Positions 23,228-34,263 of a DNA stretch of 64,000 bases are shown one piece after another. How positions within the stretch are numbered: position 1 is the first letter of the stretch; every line of letters starts with the position of its first letter. Below the pieces are notes generated by a model, which did not search any database, had not been told where the DNA came from, and saw nothing but the letters and a program-made list of their open reading frames with translations. Origin of the DNA: Cordia subcordata (lineage: Eukaryota > Streptophyta > Magnoliopsida > Boraginales > Cordiaceae). A program made the translations under genes and the position numbers. The stretch is taken from NCBI GenBank assembly GCA_028554755.1, contig JAPTOF010000024.1:2356001-2420000 (forward strand), written 5' to 3'.

Positions 23228-24079
23228 ATGTATATTTACATGCCCAGTAATGAGCATAACTTCAATAATGCATACGTGTTGGTTGTTAATTATTTCTAAT
23301 GGTGTGAACTAAACATGACGATGTTTGGTAGTTGAATAGGTTCCATTATTCACGAGCACCTTGGCCTTGAACATGTATGAACGCACTAGCAAGTCAAATC
23401 CTACTATAGTGACCTTAGAATGACGAAGTGTAATTTATGGCTAGTCTAGGCCGAGTCTTCTTTGGCCAATAGGTTTTCAGATAGGTTTAGTCGACCTTAG
23501 CAACACTAGGTCTTGGCTTTAAATCCAGCCAAAGGTTTAGGTACTAAGATAGGTTCATTCTAAGTCACCTAGGAAGTTAGTTAGTCACTCTTAAGGCCCT
23601 AGGTCTTAAGGACCATGCCGTAGCTCTAGGAGGCGCCGCCTAGGGATGGACCCACACCAAATCCTAGGGGGAAATTAGGACACTAACTAACCTAGTTAAG
23701 AGCACTCATGATAGTCAGCCATCATCCCTTAATCCCATAGCATTTGAGTATAGAATTACCCATTCATAAGTCGAAGTCACCCTAACCTCTTCTCAATTGT
23801 TAGTTCCCTCTTGACCAACTTGTGCTCCCATTTTTCATATTCATAGTTTAGTTTTATTTCCTTTACCTAGAGCTCCCGATAATCCAAAACCCCAAAAAAA
23901 TATATATATATATGTCTAGTTTAGATCTTTCTTTTTGGCACTTTCTAGAACACCAAGCATAGGATTCACCCACATTATTCACACGTCCCTGTGGTTCGAC
24001 ACCCGCACTTGTATACACTATATTGCACGATCCGTACGCTTGCGGGTCTTTTAGAGCTTGCACTCGAAAGATGACACCA
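23228..24079 (+). repeat. 5' LTR of Athila-3, 5'-truncated
   Basis: Matches the last 850 or so bases of the 3' LTR (about 32700-33521), ending ...GATGACACCA. The copies differ mainly by small changes and one extra block here at 23460-23500. An AT microsatellite at 23897-23913 is longer in the 3' copy (33336-33354). The promoter half (U3, TATA) is missing, so this LTR cannot start transcription normally. Confidence 0.85.
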
Positions 24080-24085
24080 AGGTCT

Positions 24086-24103
24086 TGGCGCCATTGCCGG
24101 GGA
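24086..24103 (+). promoter_or_regulatory. Primer-binding site of Athila-3 (tRNA-Asp type)
   Basis: TGGCGCCATTGCCGGGGA, one base different from the classical Athila/Tat site complementary to the 3' end of plant tRNA-Asp. It lies six bases inside the LTR end. Confidence 0.92.
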
Positions 24104-24362
24104 GGCACGGTAATTTGCATTCTTTGCTTGTGCGTTTTGGTAGTTGCTTTTCTTACTTTCTTGCTTTTCCTTTATAGTTTGTTTAGTTTTTGCTTATCTT
24201 GTTTATTGTTCATATTATCTTGCTTTGATCCTTGCTTATCTATTTTAGCTTTTGTTTTTATTTCTCTTAGTAGATTTTTTAGGATTGTGGTTTATTTGCT
24301 GTAGTTATTGGAATATTGAAGTTTTCGGGGGTTGAAGTGGCCGGAGTTAGGATAGATTGTGC
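24104..24362 (+). other. Leader of Athila-3
   Basis: Untranslated, T-rich leader between the primer site and the gag start. No other feature seen. Confidence 0.6.
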
Positions 24363-25860
24363 ATGCTTGGTAGGAGATCCCTTAGAAATCCCCTAGTTCC
24401 TCTTAATCCCGAACCTGATAGAATTGCTAGACATTTAAGGAATTTAGAAGATCTACTTGAGGAGATGGCCAATCCCAATCATCCTCCTAATCCTCCCAAT
24501 CCCCCAATTAATCCCATTCCACCTCATGATCACATTGGGCATCAAGCCCAAGCTTATTTTAGATGAGAGCCCCGTAGACCGGATCCACCCATAGATGAGG
24601 AACCCACTCTTAAGCAATTCTTTCTCCCCGAAGCCTTTGAGCCCAATTTGGCTATTCAAATTCTGGGTTTAGGGAAGACAAACTTCGAGATTAAGCCTAA
24701 TATTGGCTATGCTTCCTTCCATCTACGGGAGAAGCAATGAGAGTCCTCTAGATCATATCACTGATTTTGTTGAGATGAGTTCCACTCTCCATGTCCCCAA
24801 TGTCTCCTAAGAGGTCATACGTCTAAGATTGTTTCCTTTCTCTCTTAAGGACAAGGCTAGGACTTGGTTGCATTCCTTAACCAATGGTTGCATTACTACA
24901 TGGGATGAGCTTCAATCTAAGTTCTTTCAAAAATTTTATCCCATGGCCAAGACGGCCGATCTTAGAACCGCAATTATGACTTTTTCCCAACATGACCTAT
25001 AATCTTTTCATGAGGCTTAGAGGTTCAAGGATCTTCTTAGGCAATGTCCACACCAAGGGTACGGCAATCATGACCTAATGCAATACTTCTTTCGAGGCTT
25101 AAATGAACAAAATAAAATGATGGTCAATGCTGCCTTCGGTGGTGGCTTCTATCTTTTGAGACCGACCGAGGCATGGGAGAAAATAGAAATGATGGCTGAA
25201 AATTCTTTTCAAAATTTTGCAATGGAAAGGTCTAGTCAGAGAGGCAATAAGAGAAGTGTTAGTGAGGTTGGAGTTTCTTTAGACTTACCTGCTAAGGTTG
25301 AGGCTTTGACGAATAAGCTAGATCAATTCATTTCTTTGTCCATTTCATCTCAAGGTCATAGGACTAGTTCTTTAGGTTCTTCCTCCGCCCCTTTAGTTGT
25401 TGAAGTTTGTGCATTGTGCTCCGAGTCATCTCATGAGACCATAGCCTGCCCTTTAGCATCCCAATTTCCTGAATTCATGAAAGAGCAAGTGTGTGCCACA
25501 CAAGGTTATTCTCGTGACTATAATCCATACTCGAACACATACAATTAGGGTTGGAAAGACAACCCGAAATTTTCTTGGAGACAAGGACATCATGTGTTTA
25601 GTTCACATCATCAGGTTCCATCCCAGCAGTGACCCCGTCCGCAATATTCCCCAGGTTTCTATCATGTTAATCAACCCCGTCTCACTGGTGCTCCTCAACC
25701 TCAAGCTTTGCCTGCTCCCTCTAGTAGCCAACCTCCTAGTAATGACATGATGAAGATAATGCAGTTCATTCAGAACCAACAATAGGAATTGGCAGAAAAT
25801 AGGCAGCAAATGGCGAGGTTTGAGGCACAGTTAGGACAGATTGCTAGTTAGTTGAGTGTT
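24363..25860 (+). pseudogene. Athila-3 gag pseudogene
   Basis: Starts at ATG 24363 (MLGRRSLRNPLVPLNPEPDR), the same start as the Athila-1 gag at 38883. The N-terminal part has a proline/asparagine-rich run (NPPNPPINPIPP, about 24480-24525) and reaches the capsid domain after a CGA-to-TGA type stop at 24564 and a frameshift near 24720. The capsid domain runs 24750-25200 (LRLFPFSLKDKARTWLHSL, ITTWDELQSKF, MQYFFRGLNEQNKM). A CCHC knuckle CALCSESSHETIAC is at about 25408-25449, followed by the Athila-typical NPYSNTYN ending in TAG at 25546. The C-terminal tail is a Q-rich coiled stretch (25750-25850). It forms the particle and binds RNA in intact relatives; about six stops make this copy non-functional. 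Confidence 0.85.
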
Positions 25861-25967
25861 AGAGACCCCGTGAAATTACCTTCTCAGCCAGAGGTGAACC
25901 CTGGAGTCCAGTCCTATCCGATACCACTTATCCTCCTCAGGCCCAGGCTAAGGCCGTCACTACTCTT

Positions 25968-28900
25968 ATGAGTGGTCGGGTAGTAGATAATAGGGTAGGA
26001 GTTGACTTTACAGTGCCTGCACCTAGTGGTCCTTCTGAGTCTAGAGCACCACATGGTAGCCCTGTTGAGGGAAATTCTAGAGAAGGCCCTGTTGAGAGAG
26101 ATAAGCCCATTAGAGATCATGGAGAGAGTAGTACTTCCCGTCCACATCGGGAGGGAAAAGTACCTATTGATGACTCCCATGTATCTAGAGGTATAGAGCC
26201 TAGAGTTCCCTTTCCATCCGCTTTAGAAAGGCCTACACCTAGTGAGGATTCTAGGTTCTTCAAGGTTTTAGAGCATCTTAAGGACCTTAAGGTCAATCTT
26301 CCTTTGATAGATGCGATTATTTCCATCCCCTCTTATTCTAAGTTCTTTAAGGATCTTTGTACAAGGAAACATAAGTCATCGAAGATTCCTAAGAAGGTGA
26401 GGCTTACGGAGAAGGTGAGTAGTATTTGTACTTTGGGTCTTCCGCCCAAGATGAGTGACCCCGGAGCCTTCACCATTCCTTGTAGGATCCGTGAGACCCA
26501 GATTGATCACGCCTTGTTAGCTTTAGGATCTAGTGTGAATCTCATTCCCTACTCTCTGCTCATCGAGCTAGGTCTAGGTGAGTTGTCTCCTACACATGTT
26601 ACTCTTGACTAGGCGATAGGTGCAGCGTAGACCTAGGGGTGTGATAGAGGACGTTATAGTCCAGGTAGGTGAGTTTGTGTACCTTGTTGACTTCATAGTG
26701 TTAGATATGGATTCGAGACATGACTCTAGACATTTTACACCCATTCTTCTAGGTCGCCCCTTCCTTGCCACCGCAGATGCCATTATCCATTATAGGTCGG
26801 GGGTAGTGGAGATGAAATTTGGGAATTTAAGATCCACTATGAAAGTTGCAGAGGCGGTGAATAGGGCTAGTGTAGGAGGAGAGGATGGAGAAGAGTGCTT
26901 TAGGGTAGATGTGATTGATTCTTGCGTTGAGGATCTTATAGAGCAGACTATGACCGATGGAGAAGAATTGAGGAAATTTGAGGAATTGATGTCTAGTTTT
27001 GATTTGGAGACCTTAGAGAGGAAATGTGCAGCTTCTACTTCCTTGATTGAGAGCCATTTGACTAATAAGTCACTTGAGGTTAATCCTTCTAGTCTCATTT
27101 CTAGTGATGTCCCCATTGATGATGTTGAGGTTAAGTCCCCCTTGGTTGAGCCTAGCCCTTCTTTAGAGCTCAAACCCCTTCCCGATCATTTGAAATATGT
27201 ATTCCTAGGCTCTAGTGAGACCCTTCCGGTCATCATAGCTTCCGATCTTTCTAGTGAGCATGAGGAGCATCTCTTAGAGGTCCTTAGGAAACATAGGAAG
27301 GCTATAGGGTGGAAAATTGATGATTTGAGAGGTATAGACCCTTCAGTTTGCATGCATCATATTCACCTTGAGGATGGAGCCATTCCTTCTAGGGAAATGC
27401 AAAGGAGGCTAAACCCACACATGAGCGAAGTAGTTAAGAAAGAGATCATTAAGCTTTTAGATGCAGGCATTATTTATCCGATCTCCGATAGTGAGTGGGT
27501 TAGCCCGGTCCAGGTTGTCCCTAAGAAGTCTGGGATCACGGTTGTTGAGAATGAGAGAGGAGAGCTTATCCCTACACGTACTCCCACGGGATGGAGAGTT
27601 TGTATTGACTATAGGAAGCTCAACTCCAAAACTAGGAAGGATTATTTCCCATTGCCTTTTCTAGACCAGATCTTAGGTAAAGTAGCTGGGCATAGCTACT
27701 ATTGTTTTCTAGATGGCTATTCGGGTTATAACCAGATCCCTGTGTTTCCCGAGGACCAGGAGAAGACCACCTTTACTTGTCCCTATAGCACTTTTGCTTA
27801 TAGGAGAATGCCCTTCGGTCTTTGTAATGCCCCAGTAACTTTTCAGAGATGTATGATGGCCATTTTTAGTGACATGATTGAGAGACATTTAGAGATTTTC
27901 ATGGATGATTTCTCAGTCTTTGGTGATAGCTTTGATGAGTGCTTGAGTCATCTCTCTTTAGTCTTAGACCGATGTGTGGAGAAGAATCTAGTGTTAAGTT
28001 GGGAGAAATCCCACTTCATGGTGCAATGAGGGATAGTGTTGGGTCATGTTGTATCATCTAGTGGAATTCAAGTTGACCCAGCTAAGGTAGAATTAATTGA
28101 AAAGTTGCCTGTCCCTAAGTGTGTCAAGGATGTTAGATCTTTTCTAGGGCATGCAGGATTTTACCGTAGATTCATTAAGGATTTTAGTCACATTGCACGC
28201 CCCTTGTCTACGCTCCTAGCACAAGATGTCCCTTTTGACTTTGATGTTGAATGTGTTAGAGCTTTCAATAGGCTTAAATCCTTATTGTCTACATCCCCAA
28301 TTATCCAGCCACCTAACTATAGTCTCCCATTTGAGGTTATGTGTGATGCATCCGATTATGCGATAGGAGTTGTTTTAGGTCAAAGGAAGGATAAGTTGCC
28401 CTATGTTGTGTACTATGCTAGCAAGACTCTTGATGAAGCATAAAAGAATTATACCACTACAGAAAAAGAGCTTCTAGCAATAGTTTTCTCCCTTGACAAG
28501 TTTAGGTCATACATCCAAATTTTACCACTACGGAAAAAGAGCTTCTAGCAATAGTTTTCTCCCTTTACAAGTTTAGGTCATACATCCTAGGATCCAAAGT
28601 GATTATCTACACTGATCATGCGGTATTGAAGTATTTGTTGTCTAAGAAAGAATCTAAACCCCGCTTGATTAGGTAGTTGCTCCTCTTTCAAGAGTTTGAC
28701 ATAGAAATTCGAGATAAGAAGGGTAGAGAAAATTTAGTTGCGGATCATTTTTCACGTCTTGTTAGCGAGTCTTCTAGTGATCCATCTCCTTTTCATGATT
28801 CATTCCCCTATGAGCAATTATTTGCCGTCTCTCATCACACACCTTGGTTTGCTCATATTGTCAATTATCTTGCCACAGGGCATTTTCCTTCCCATTGGGA

Positions 28901-30113
28901 GAAAAGAGAAAAAGATAGGTTCCTAGCACAAGTTAGGCATTTCTTTTGGGAGGATCCCTATCTTTTCAAAGTGTGTACAGATCAAATGATTCGTCGGTGT
29001 GTGCCTGAGGACGAGTTTGAGAATGTTTTGAGTATGTGTCATGATGAGGGGTGTGGAGATCATTTTAGTGGGAAGAAGACCGCCGGAAGGTCTAGCAAAG
29101 TGGATGTTTTGGCCTTCTCTCTTTAAGGATGCCCAAGAATATTGCAAGAAGTGTTTTAGATGTCAACAATCTGGCTCCATCTCTAGGAGAAACATAATGC
29201 CTTTATCCTCTATTCTTTCTTGTGAGTTGTTTGATGTTTGGGGTATAGACTTCATGGGTCCATTTCCACCTTCCTTTGGGTACCAATACATTTTAGTGGC
29301 CGTTGATTATGTGTCCAAATGGGTTGAGGCTATTCCTACACGCACTAATGACCATAGGGTAGTGGTTAAGTTTATTAAAGAGAACATTTTCTCTAGATTT
29401 GGAGTCCCTAGGGTCTTAATTAGTGATGGGGGTTTGCATTTTTGCCATAGGACTTTAGAGGCCTTGTTGAGAAGATATTCGGTCACCCATAAGGTAGCCA
29501 CTCCTTATCACCCACAAACTAGTGGATTAGTAAAGGTGTCCAATAGAGAGATCAAGAACATTTTGGAGAAAACGGTTAGGCCCGATAGAAGAGATTGGTC
29601 TATTAGGCTAAATGATGCTTTGTGGGCCTACCATACCACCTTTAAGACTCCCATTGGTATGTCTCCATATAGATTGGTTTATGGTAAAGCTTGTCACTTG
29701 CCGGTAGAACTAGAGCATAGAGCTTATTGGGCAATCAAAGCCCTAAATTTTGACTTGGCTAGAGCGGGTGAGAAAAGGAAGCTAGACCTAGCGGAATTGG
29801 AAGAGCTTAGATTCGAGTCGTATGAGAACGCTAAACTTTATAAGGATAGAATGAAGAGAATTCATGATAAACTCATTATTAAGAGATCATTCTCTCCTTT
29901 TGGTAAAGTTTGGTTGTTTAACTCATGATTGAAACTCTTTCCAGGTAAGCTTAAGACAAGATGGGATGGTCCATATGAGGTGATGGTTACCTATCCTTCC
30001 GAAGCAGTTAAGATTAAAGACTTGAAGGAAGGCCGAGAGTTGACGGTGAATGGGTAACGCTTGAAGCACGCATATGATCCAAGTATGGCTCGTGTAAAGG
30101 TTTTAATGCTTTA
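25968..30113 (+). pseudogene. Athila-3 pol pseudogene
   Basis: Linker and protease start at 25968-26612. The protease site reads LALGSSVN, so the catalytic D is A (codon 26520-26522); the frame shifts just after. A 470-codon open stretch (26620-28029) carries GRPFLATADA, the spacer and RT with WVSPVQVVPKKSG, YCFLDGYSGYNQI (catalytic D about residue 365) and FMDD (about residue 429). RNase H follows (28036-28443), broken by a TAA and a 71-base tandem duplication (28452-28593). The frame resumes at 28677 (zinc-binding region) and shifts near 29090 into the integrase (29041-29928) with GIDFMGP and LISDGGLHF. There the third catalytic residue E of QVEVSN is K (codon 29533-29535). A chromodomain-free C-terminal tail ends at 30113. 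The RT core looks intact; protease and integrase do not. Confidence 0.88.
28452..28593 (+). repeat. 71-base direct tandem duplication inside RNase H
   Basis: Units 28452-28522 and 28523-28593 both begin TACCACTAC and run through the codons for TTTEKELLA...FRSYI. They differ at about three positions. The length is not a multiple of three, so it breaks the reading frame. The Athila-2 copy (35700-35800, minus) has the unit once. Confidence 0.85.
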
Positions 30114-31539
30114 GGATCCCATCTATGGACGTTGAAGATGAGTTGGTGTTTGGCTGGCTAACGGCATGGTGGTTAGCACTACTAGGAGGCAACCTAGGTT
30201 CAATTTTGTAGTTTTGCATTTGTTTCACTTTCTTCTCTTTTTATTTTCTTTCTTTTATCTTTCTTGCACCCAAACCAAAGTGTTGAATCCCAATCCTTTG
30301 TCCCATAAGATGCACCATTGCTCATTATTGCACATGCCACTGCAAGTATGCATAGGCAATGCTACTAATCTTGTTTTCTTTGTGAGTGTTTATGAATTGT
30401 GAGTCACAGAATTAGTAATATGGTGATTTATCATTGGCATGGAAAGCTTTGAAGAAAATGCAAGGTTGTATCTATCCTTTCTCCACTTGTTCCCCATGTT
30501 TACACCCTATCCCCAACACCCTTGCTTGTTTTGTAATGACAATTTGCTTGTTTTTGTGCTTTGATCTTTTTGCTTGAGGACAAGCAAAGTTTAGGTTTGG
30601 GGGTGTGGGAGTTTGGTTTTCTTGTTATATATCTTGCTTAGGGTAGATTGCATTCTGCATTTAAAAGTGGTGAAAATTTTTCAATTTTGATGCATATAGA
30701 GTCATTTATTTCTTTGTTGATCATTGTGTTAGCTTTTGTGATTGACTATATTGATTTATGAAGATAAGAGGTATTGTGGGGAAATGAATAGAGTGGTTTG
30801 AAAACTAAGTCTTGGAGGGGATGCCCTTCAAAGTTATGGGGAGTGAGAACCTTGAAAGAATAACCCTTGTAGCCACCCCATAGCTTGGTAGGAAAGAGTG
30901 TTGGAAAAGGGTTGTTAATGTGAGTGCCCCTTCCTTGATTGGTTCTTGTTGATGTGTCTAAGCCTTTCTTTTTCTTTCTTTTTGTGAATACAATACAAAG
31001 CATTAAAAGTTCAAAAAAAAATGAAAAAGGCAAAAAAGTGCAAAAATATATATATAAAAAAAATGAAGTGAAAAAGAGGAAAAGCTAAAGGCACCAAAAA
31101 GTTAGTGAATAAGTGCATAAGTAACACAATGTCAACTTAGCAGAAGTTATCATCTTTGTAGATACGTGAATAAGGCTTTTTATAAGCCATTGTGTTTGTA
31201 TATTCTCTCTTCTTGTCTTTGAGGCTTGGTACATATTGGAGAGGCCATGTTAGTTGAGGGAGCACGAAATATCAACATCCCGAGTGCGTGAGTTAGAATC
31301 CTAGGCTTGTGGTGGATTGGCTACTCGGGAAATTCCTACGAGGAACGAGACCCCTTATGAGTAAAGAGAGGATCCAAAGAGATTTGGGAATCTCTCCACA
31401 ATAGGAATGCCCCCTTTATGCTTCTTAGACTAACTTTGATAGAGAGTCAATCCTTTAGGCAATCCATTGTATCGACTTTAGAGATAAAATTTAAGATTGG
31501 GCTTGCTTGAGGACAAGTAAGGAGAAGGTTTGGGAGTGT
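30114..31539 (+). other. Athila-3 3' untranslated module with two polypurine signatures
   Basis: After pol comes the conserved 'ctaggaggcaacctaggtt' block (30182-30201). A first purine signature lies at 30571-30609 (TTGAGGACAAGCAAAG, then TTAGGTTTGGGGG). About 930 bases later a second one (TTGAGGACAAGTAAGG, then AGGTTTGGGAGTGT, 31507-31539) touches the 3' LTR and is the likely polypurine tract. Between them is an A-rich run with (TA)n at 31010-31090 and no convincing coding frame. Confidence 0.7.
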
Positions 31540-33521
31540 TGATGTGTTGTGTTTTTGTGTGTGTTTGCATTGTCATTTACCTATATTTTAGAGGTGTTGA
31601 GTGCTTATAATGATGCATTAGTGTAATACTTTTGATAAGAATAGCCTTAAGCGTAAACAAATGTGCATATTGAGTTTAAGAGACAAATTGCTACACTAAT
31701 TGCTTGTTTTCAATGATTTAGGTGAACTTTGGGTTAAGATCAAGATTAGACGATGAAAGGTGATGAAGATGGAAAATGCACGGGTCTAAGAGAAGACCAG
31801 AGGCCGAAAAGACAAAGAATGAAGGAAGAAAGTCAGCTAGACGACCAAGGAAAAAGAGCCGGTCGACCGGCTAAGTCGACCAGCCACTCCAGAGAGATGC
31901 CAAAAATAGCCGCATAACCACCCCTCCAGAGCCGGTCGACCAGCTAGGTGGACCAGCCGGTCGACCAGCTAGATGGACCAGCCAGTCTCGAGAGCATCAT
32001 TAAAAAGCCGGTCGAGCTAGGTCCAGAGACCGGTCGACCGTATGCTGAGAACATATAAATAGGGCCCGATTCCGGTCGACCGACTAGTCCAGAGAGCATC
32101 ATTAAAAAGCCGGTTGAGCTGGGTCCAGAGGCCGGTCCACCTAGACGGTCGACCGGCAATATGCTAAGAACATATAAATAGGGTCCGATTCTATAGAAAA
32201 AGGGAGAGGATTTTTTTTGGAAGCTTAATACACACTTCACACCTAAAATTCTCACACACTTAACCCTAGATCCTACCCACTTCACACACTTTTCACACAT
32301 TTCTCACTAAGAACCAAGCTTGATTTGGAGGGTTCAAACATTTGGAATCAAGTTTGCTCTAAAGCTTTGTACAAGATTAGCTAGGATGAAAGGGAAGCTT
32401 CATTATCTCTCTTTTGTTCTATTTCCTATTATGATTGAGTAGACTTGTGTTGGGTGATTTAACTTATGTAATGGGTTAACTATATACTCTTATGATATGG
32501 GATATGATAGCTGAATATATATACATGTTTCAAATTTTCTTGTTCAAATGGATATTTTCTCATTCATGTCTAAGTGTTTGATAAAATGCCTAGATGAATA
32601 ACATGTGTATAAATTGAAGTTTGTTTGTTACTAAACACATCTAATCCATGTTATAATCATGTCTATGTGTTTATATGTGGATGCTATGAAGTGGGTAATG
32701 CTTTTATTCATGTCTATATGTATATTTGCATGCCTAGTAATGAGCATAACTTCAATAACGCATTAGTGTTGGTTGTTTATTATTTCTAATGGTGTGAACT
32801 GAACATGACGATGTTTGGTAGTTGAATAGGTTCCATTATTCACGTGCACCTTGGCCTTAAACATGTATGAACGCATTGGCAAGTCAAATCCTTCTGTAGT
32901 GACCTTAGAATGACGAAGTGTAATTTAGGGCTAGTCTAGGCCGAGTCTCCTTTGGCTTTAAATCCAGCCAAAGGTTTAGGTACTAAGGTAGGTTCATTCT
33001 AAGTCACCTAGGAAGTTAGTTAGTCACTCTTGAGGCCCTAGGTCATAAGGACCACGCCGTAGCTCTAGGAGGTGCCGTCTAGGGACGGACCCGCACCGAG
33101 TTCTAGGGGGAAATTAAGACACTAACTAGCAACCTAGTTAAGAGCACTCATGATAGTTAGCCATCATCCCTTAATCCCATAGCATTTGAGTGTGAATTAC
33201 CCATTCATAAGTCGAAGTCACCCTAACCCCTTCTCAATTGTTAGTTCCCTCTTGACCAACTTGTGCTCCCATTTTTCATATTCATAGTTTAGTTTTATTT
33301 CCTTTACCTAGAGCTCCCGATAATCCAAAACCCAAATATATATATATATATATATGTCTAGTTTAGATCTTTCTTTTTGGCACTTTCTAGAACACCAAGC
33401 ATAGGATTCACCCACATTATTCACGCCTCCATGTGGTTCGACACCCGCACTTGTATACGCTATATTGCACGATTCGTATGCTTGCAGGTCTTTTAGAGGT
33501 TGCACTAGAAAGACGACACCA
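31540..33521 (+). repeat. 3' LTR of Athila-3
   Basis: 1,982 bases, TGATGTGTTG...GACGACACCA. U3 (31540-32050) is packed with GTCGAC-type palindromes (AGCCGGTCGACCGGCT at 31857-31872, further copies at 31931, 31957, 32028, 32072 and 32143). Two TATA boxes, TATAAATAGG, occur at 32054-32063 and 32173-32182 in a partly duplicated block. U5 contains the 'ccagccaaaggtttaggta' block shared with other Athila LTRs and a (TA)n microsatellite at 33336-33354. Confidence 0.9.
31991..32191 (+). promoter_or_regulatory. Duplicated core-promoter block in the Athila-3 LTR
   Basis: Two copies of a block that starts AGAGCATCATTAAAAAGCCG (31991 and 32093), contains GGTCGACC and ends with ACATATAAATAGGG..CCGATTC (TATA at 32054 and 32173). 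The second copy is longer because of extra palindrome sequence (32136-32157). Two start regions per LTR are possible; which one is used cannot be told from sequence. Confidence 0.7.
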
Positions 33522-34263
33522 GGCATCCCTTCCAAGACTTGATTTTCAATCCACTCTACTCATTTTCCCAGAATGCTTCTCACATTCAACAATCAATTGA
33601 TTCAATCACAATAGCCAACACAACGATTAACCAAGAAATAAACAACTCTAAATGCATTAAAATTTGAAAAATTTTCACCATTTTTAACTAAATAATGCAA
33701 TCTACCTTAAGAAAACATAAAAAAATAAAACCAAAGCCCCATACTCCCAAACATAAACTTTGCTTGTCCTCAAGCAAATAGAGCAAAGCACAAAAACAAG
33801 CAAATTTGCATTACAAAGCAAGTAAGGGTTATGGGATGGGGTAGAAACATAGGGAACAAGTGGAGGAAGGATAGATACAACTGCACATTGTCTTCAAAGC
33901 TCTCCATGCCAATGATAAATCACCATATTACTAACCTTGTGACTTATAACCATCAACATTCATGAAGAAAAACATGGTTAGTAGTATTGCCTATGCAAGC
34001 TTACATTGGCATGTGCAATAGTAAGCAATGATGTATCTTATGGGATAAAGAATTGGGGTTCAACAATTTGGTGTGTGTGACAGAAAAAGTAAGAAACCAA
34101 AAACAAAGGAAAATGAAACAAGTGCAAAATTGCAAAATTTAACCTAGGTTACGTCCTAGTAGCGCTAACCACCACACGGTCAGTTAGGCAAACGCCAACT
34201 CCTCTTCAACCTCCATAAATAAGGTCTTGAAGCATTAAAGCTTTCACACGAACCATGCTCGAA
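33522..34263 (-). other. Athila-2 3' untranslated module, truncated
   Basis: Matches the Athila-1 region 15510-16200. It holds one purine signature (minus strand TTGAGGACAAGCAAAGTT, about 33755-33776) and the post-integrase block near 34140. The part next to the 3' LTR, with the second purine tract, has been lost in the deletion at 23227/23228. Confidence 0.7.

Larger units (their letters stand above)
23228..33521 (+). mobile_element. Athila-3: plus-strand Athila element, 5' LTR truncated
   Basis: A 10.3-kb Ty3/Gypsy element with a partial 5' LTR (23228-24079), primer site, gag, pol, a 1.4-kb 3' untranslated module and a complete 3' LTR (31540-33521). It has the longest open pol stretch in the window (26620-28029), so it is probably the youngest of the Athila copies. 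It lies inside Athila-2, in the opposite orientation. On the right it abuts GGCATCCC of the Athila-2 region that follows integrase. On the left a deletion removed its U3 together with part of Athila-2, so no target duplication can be checked. Confidence 0.88.
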
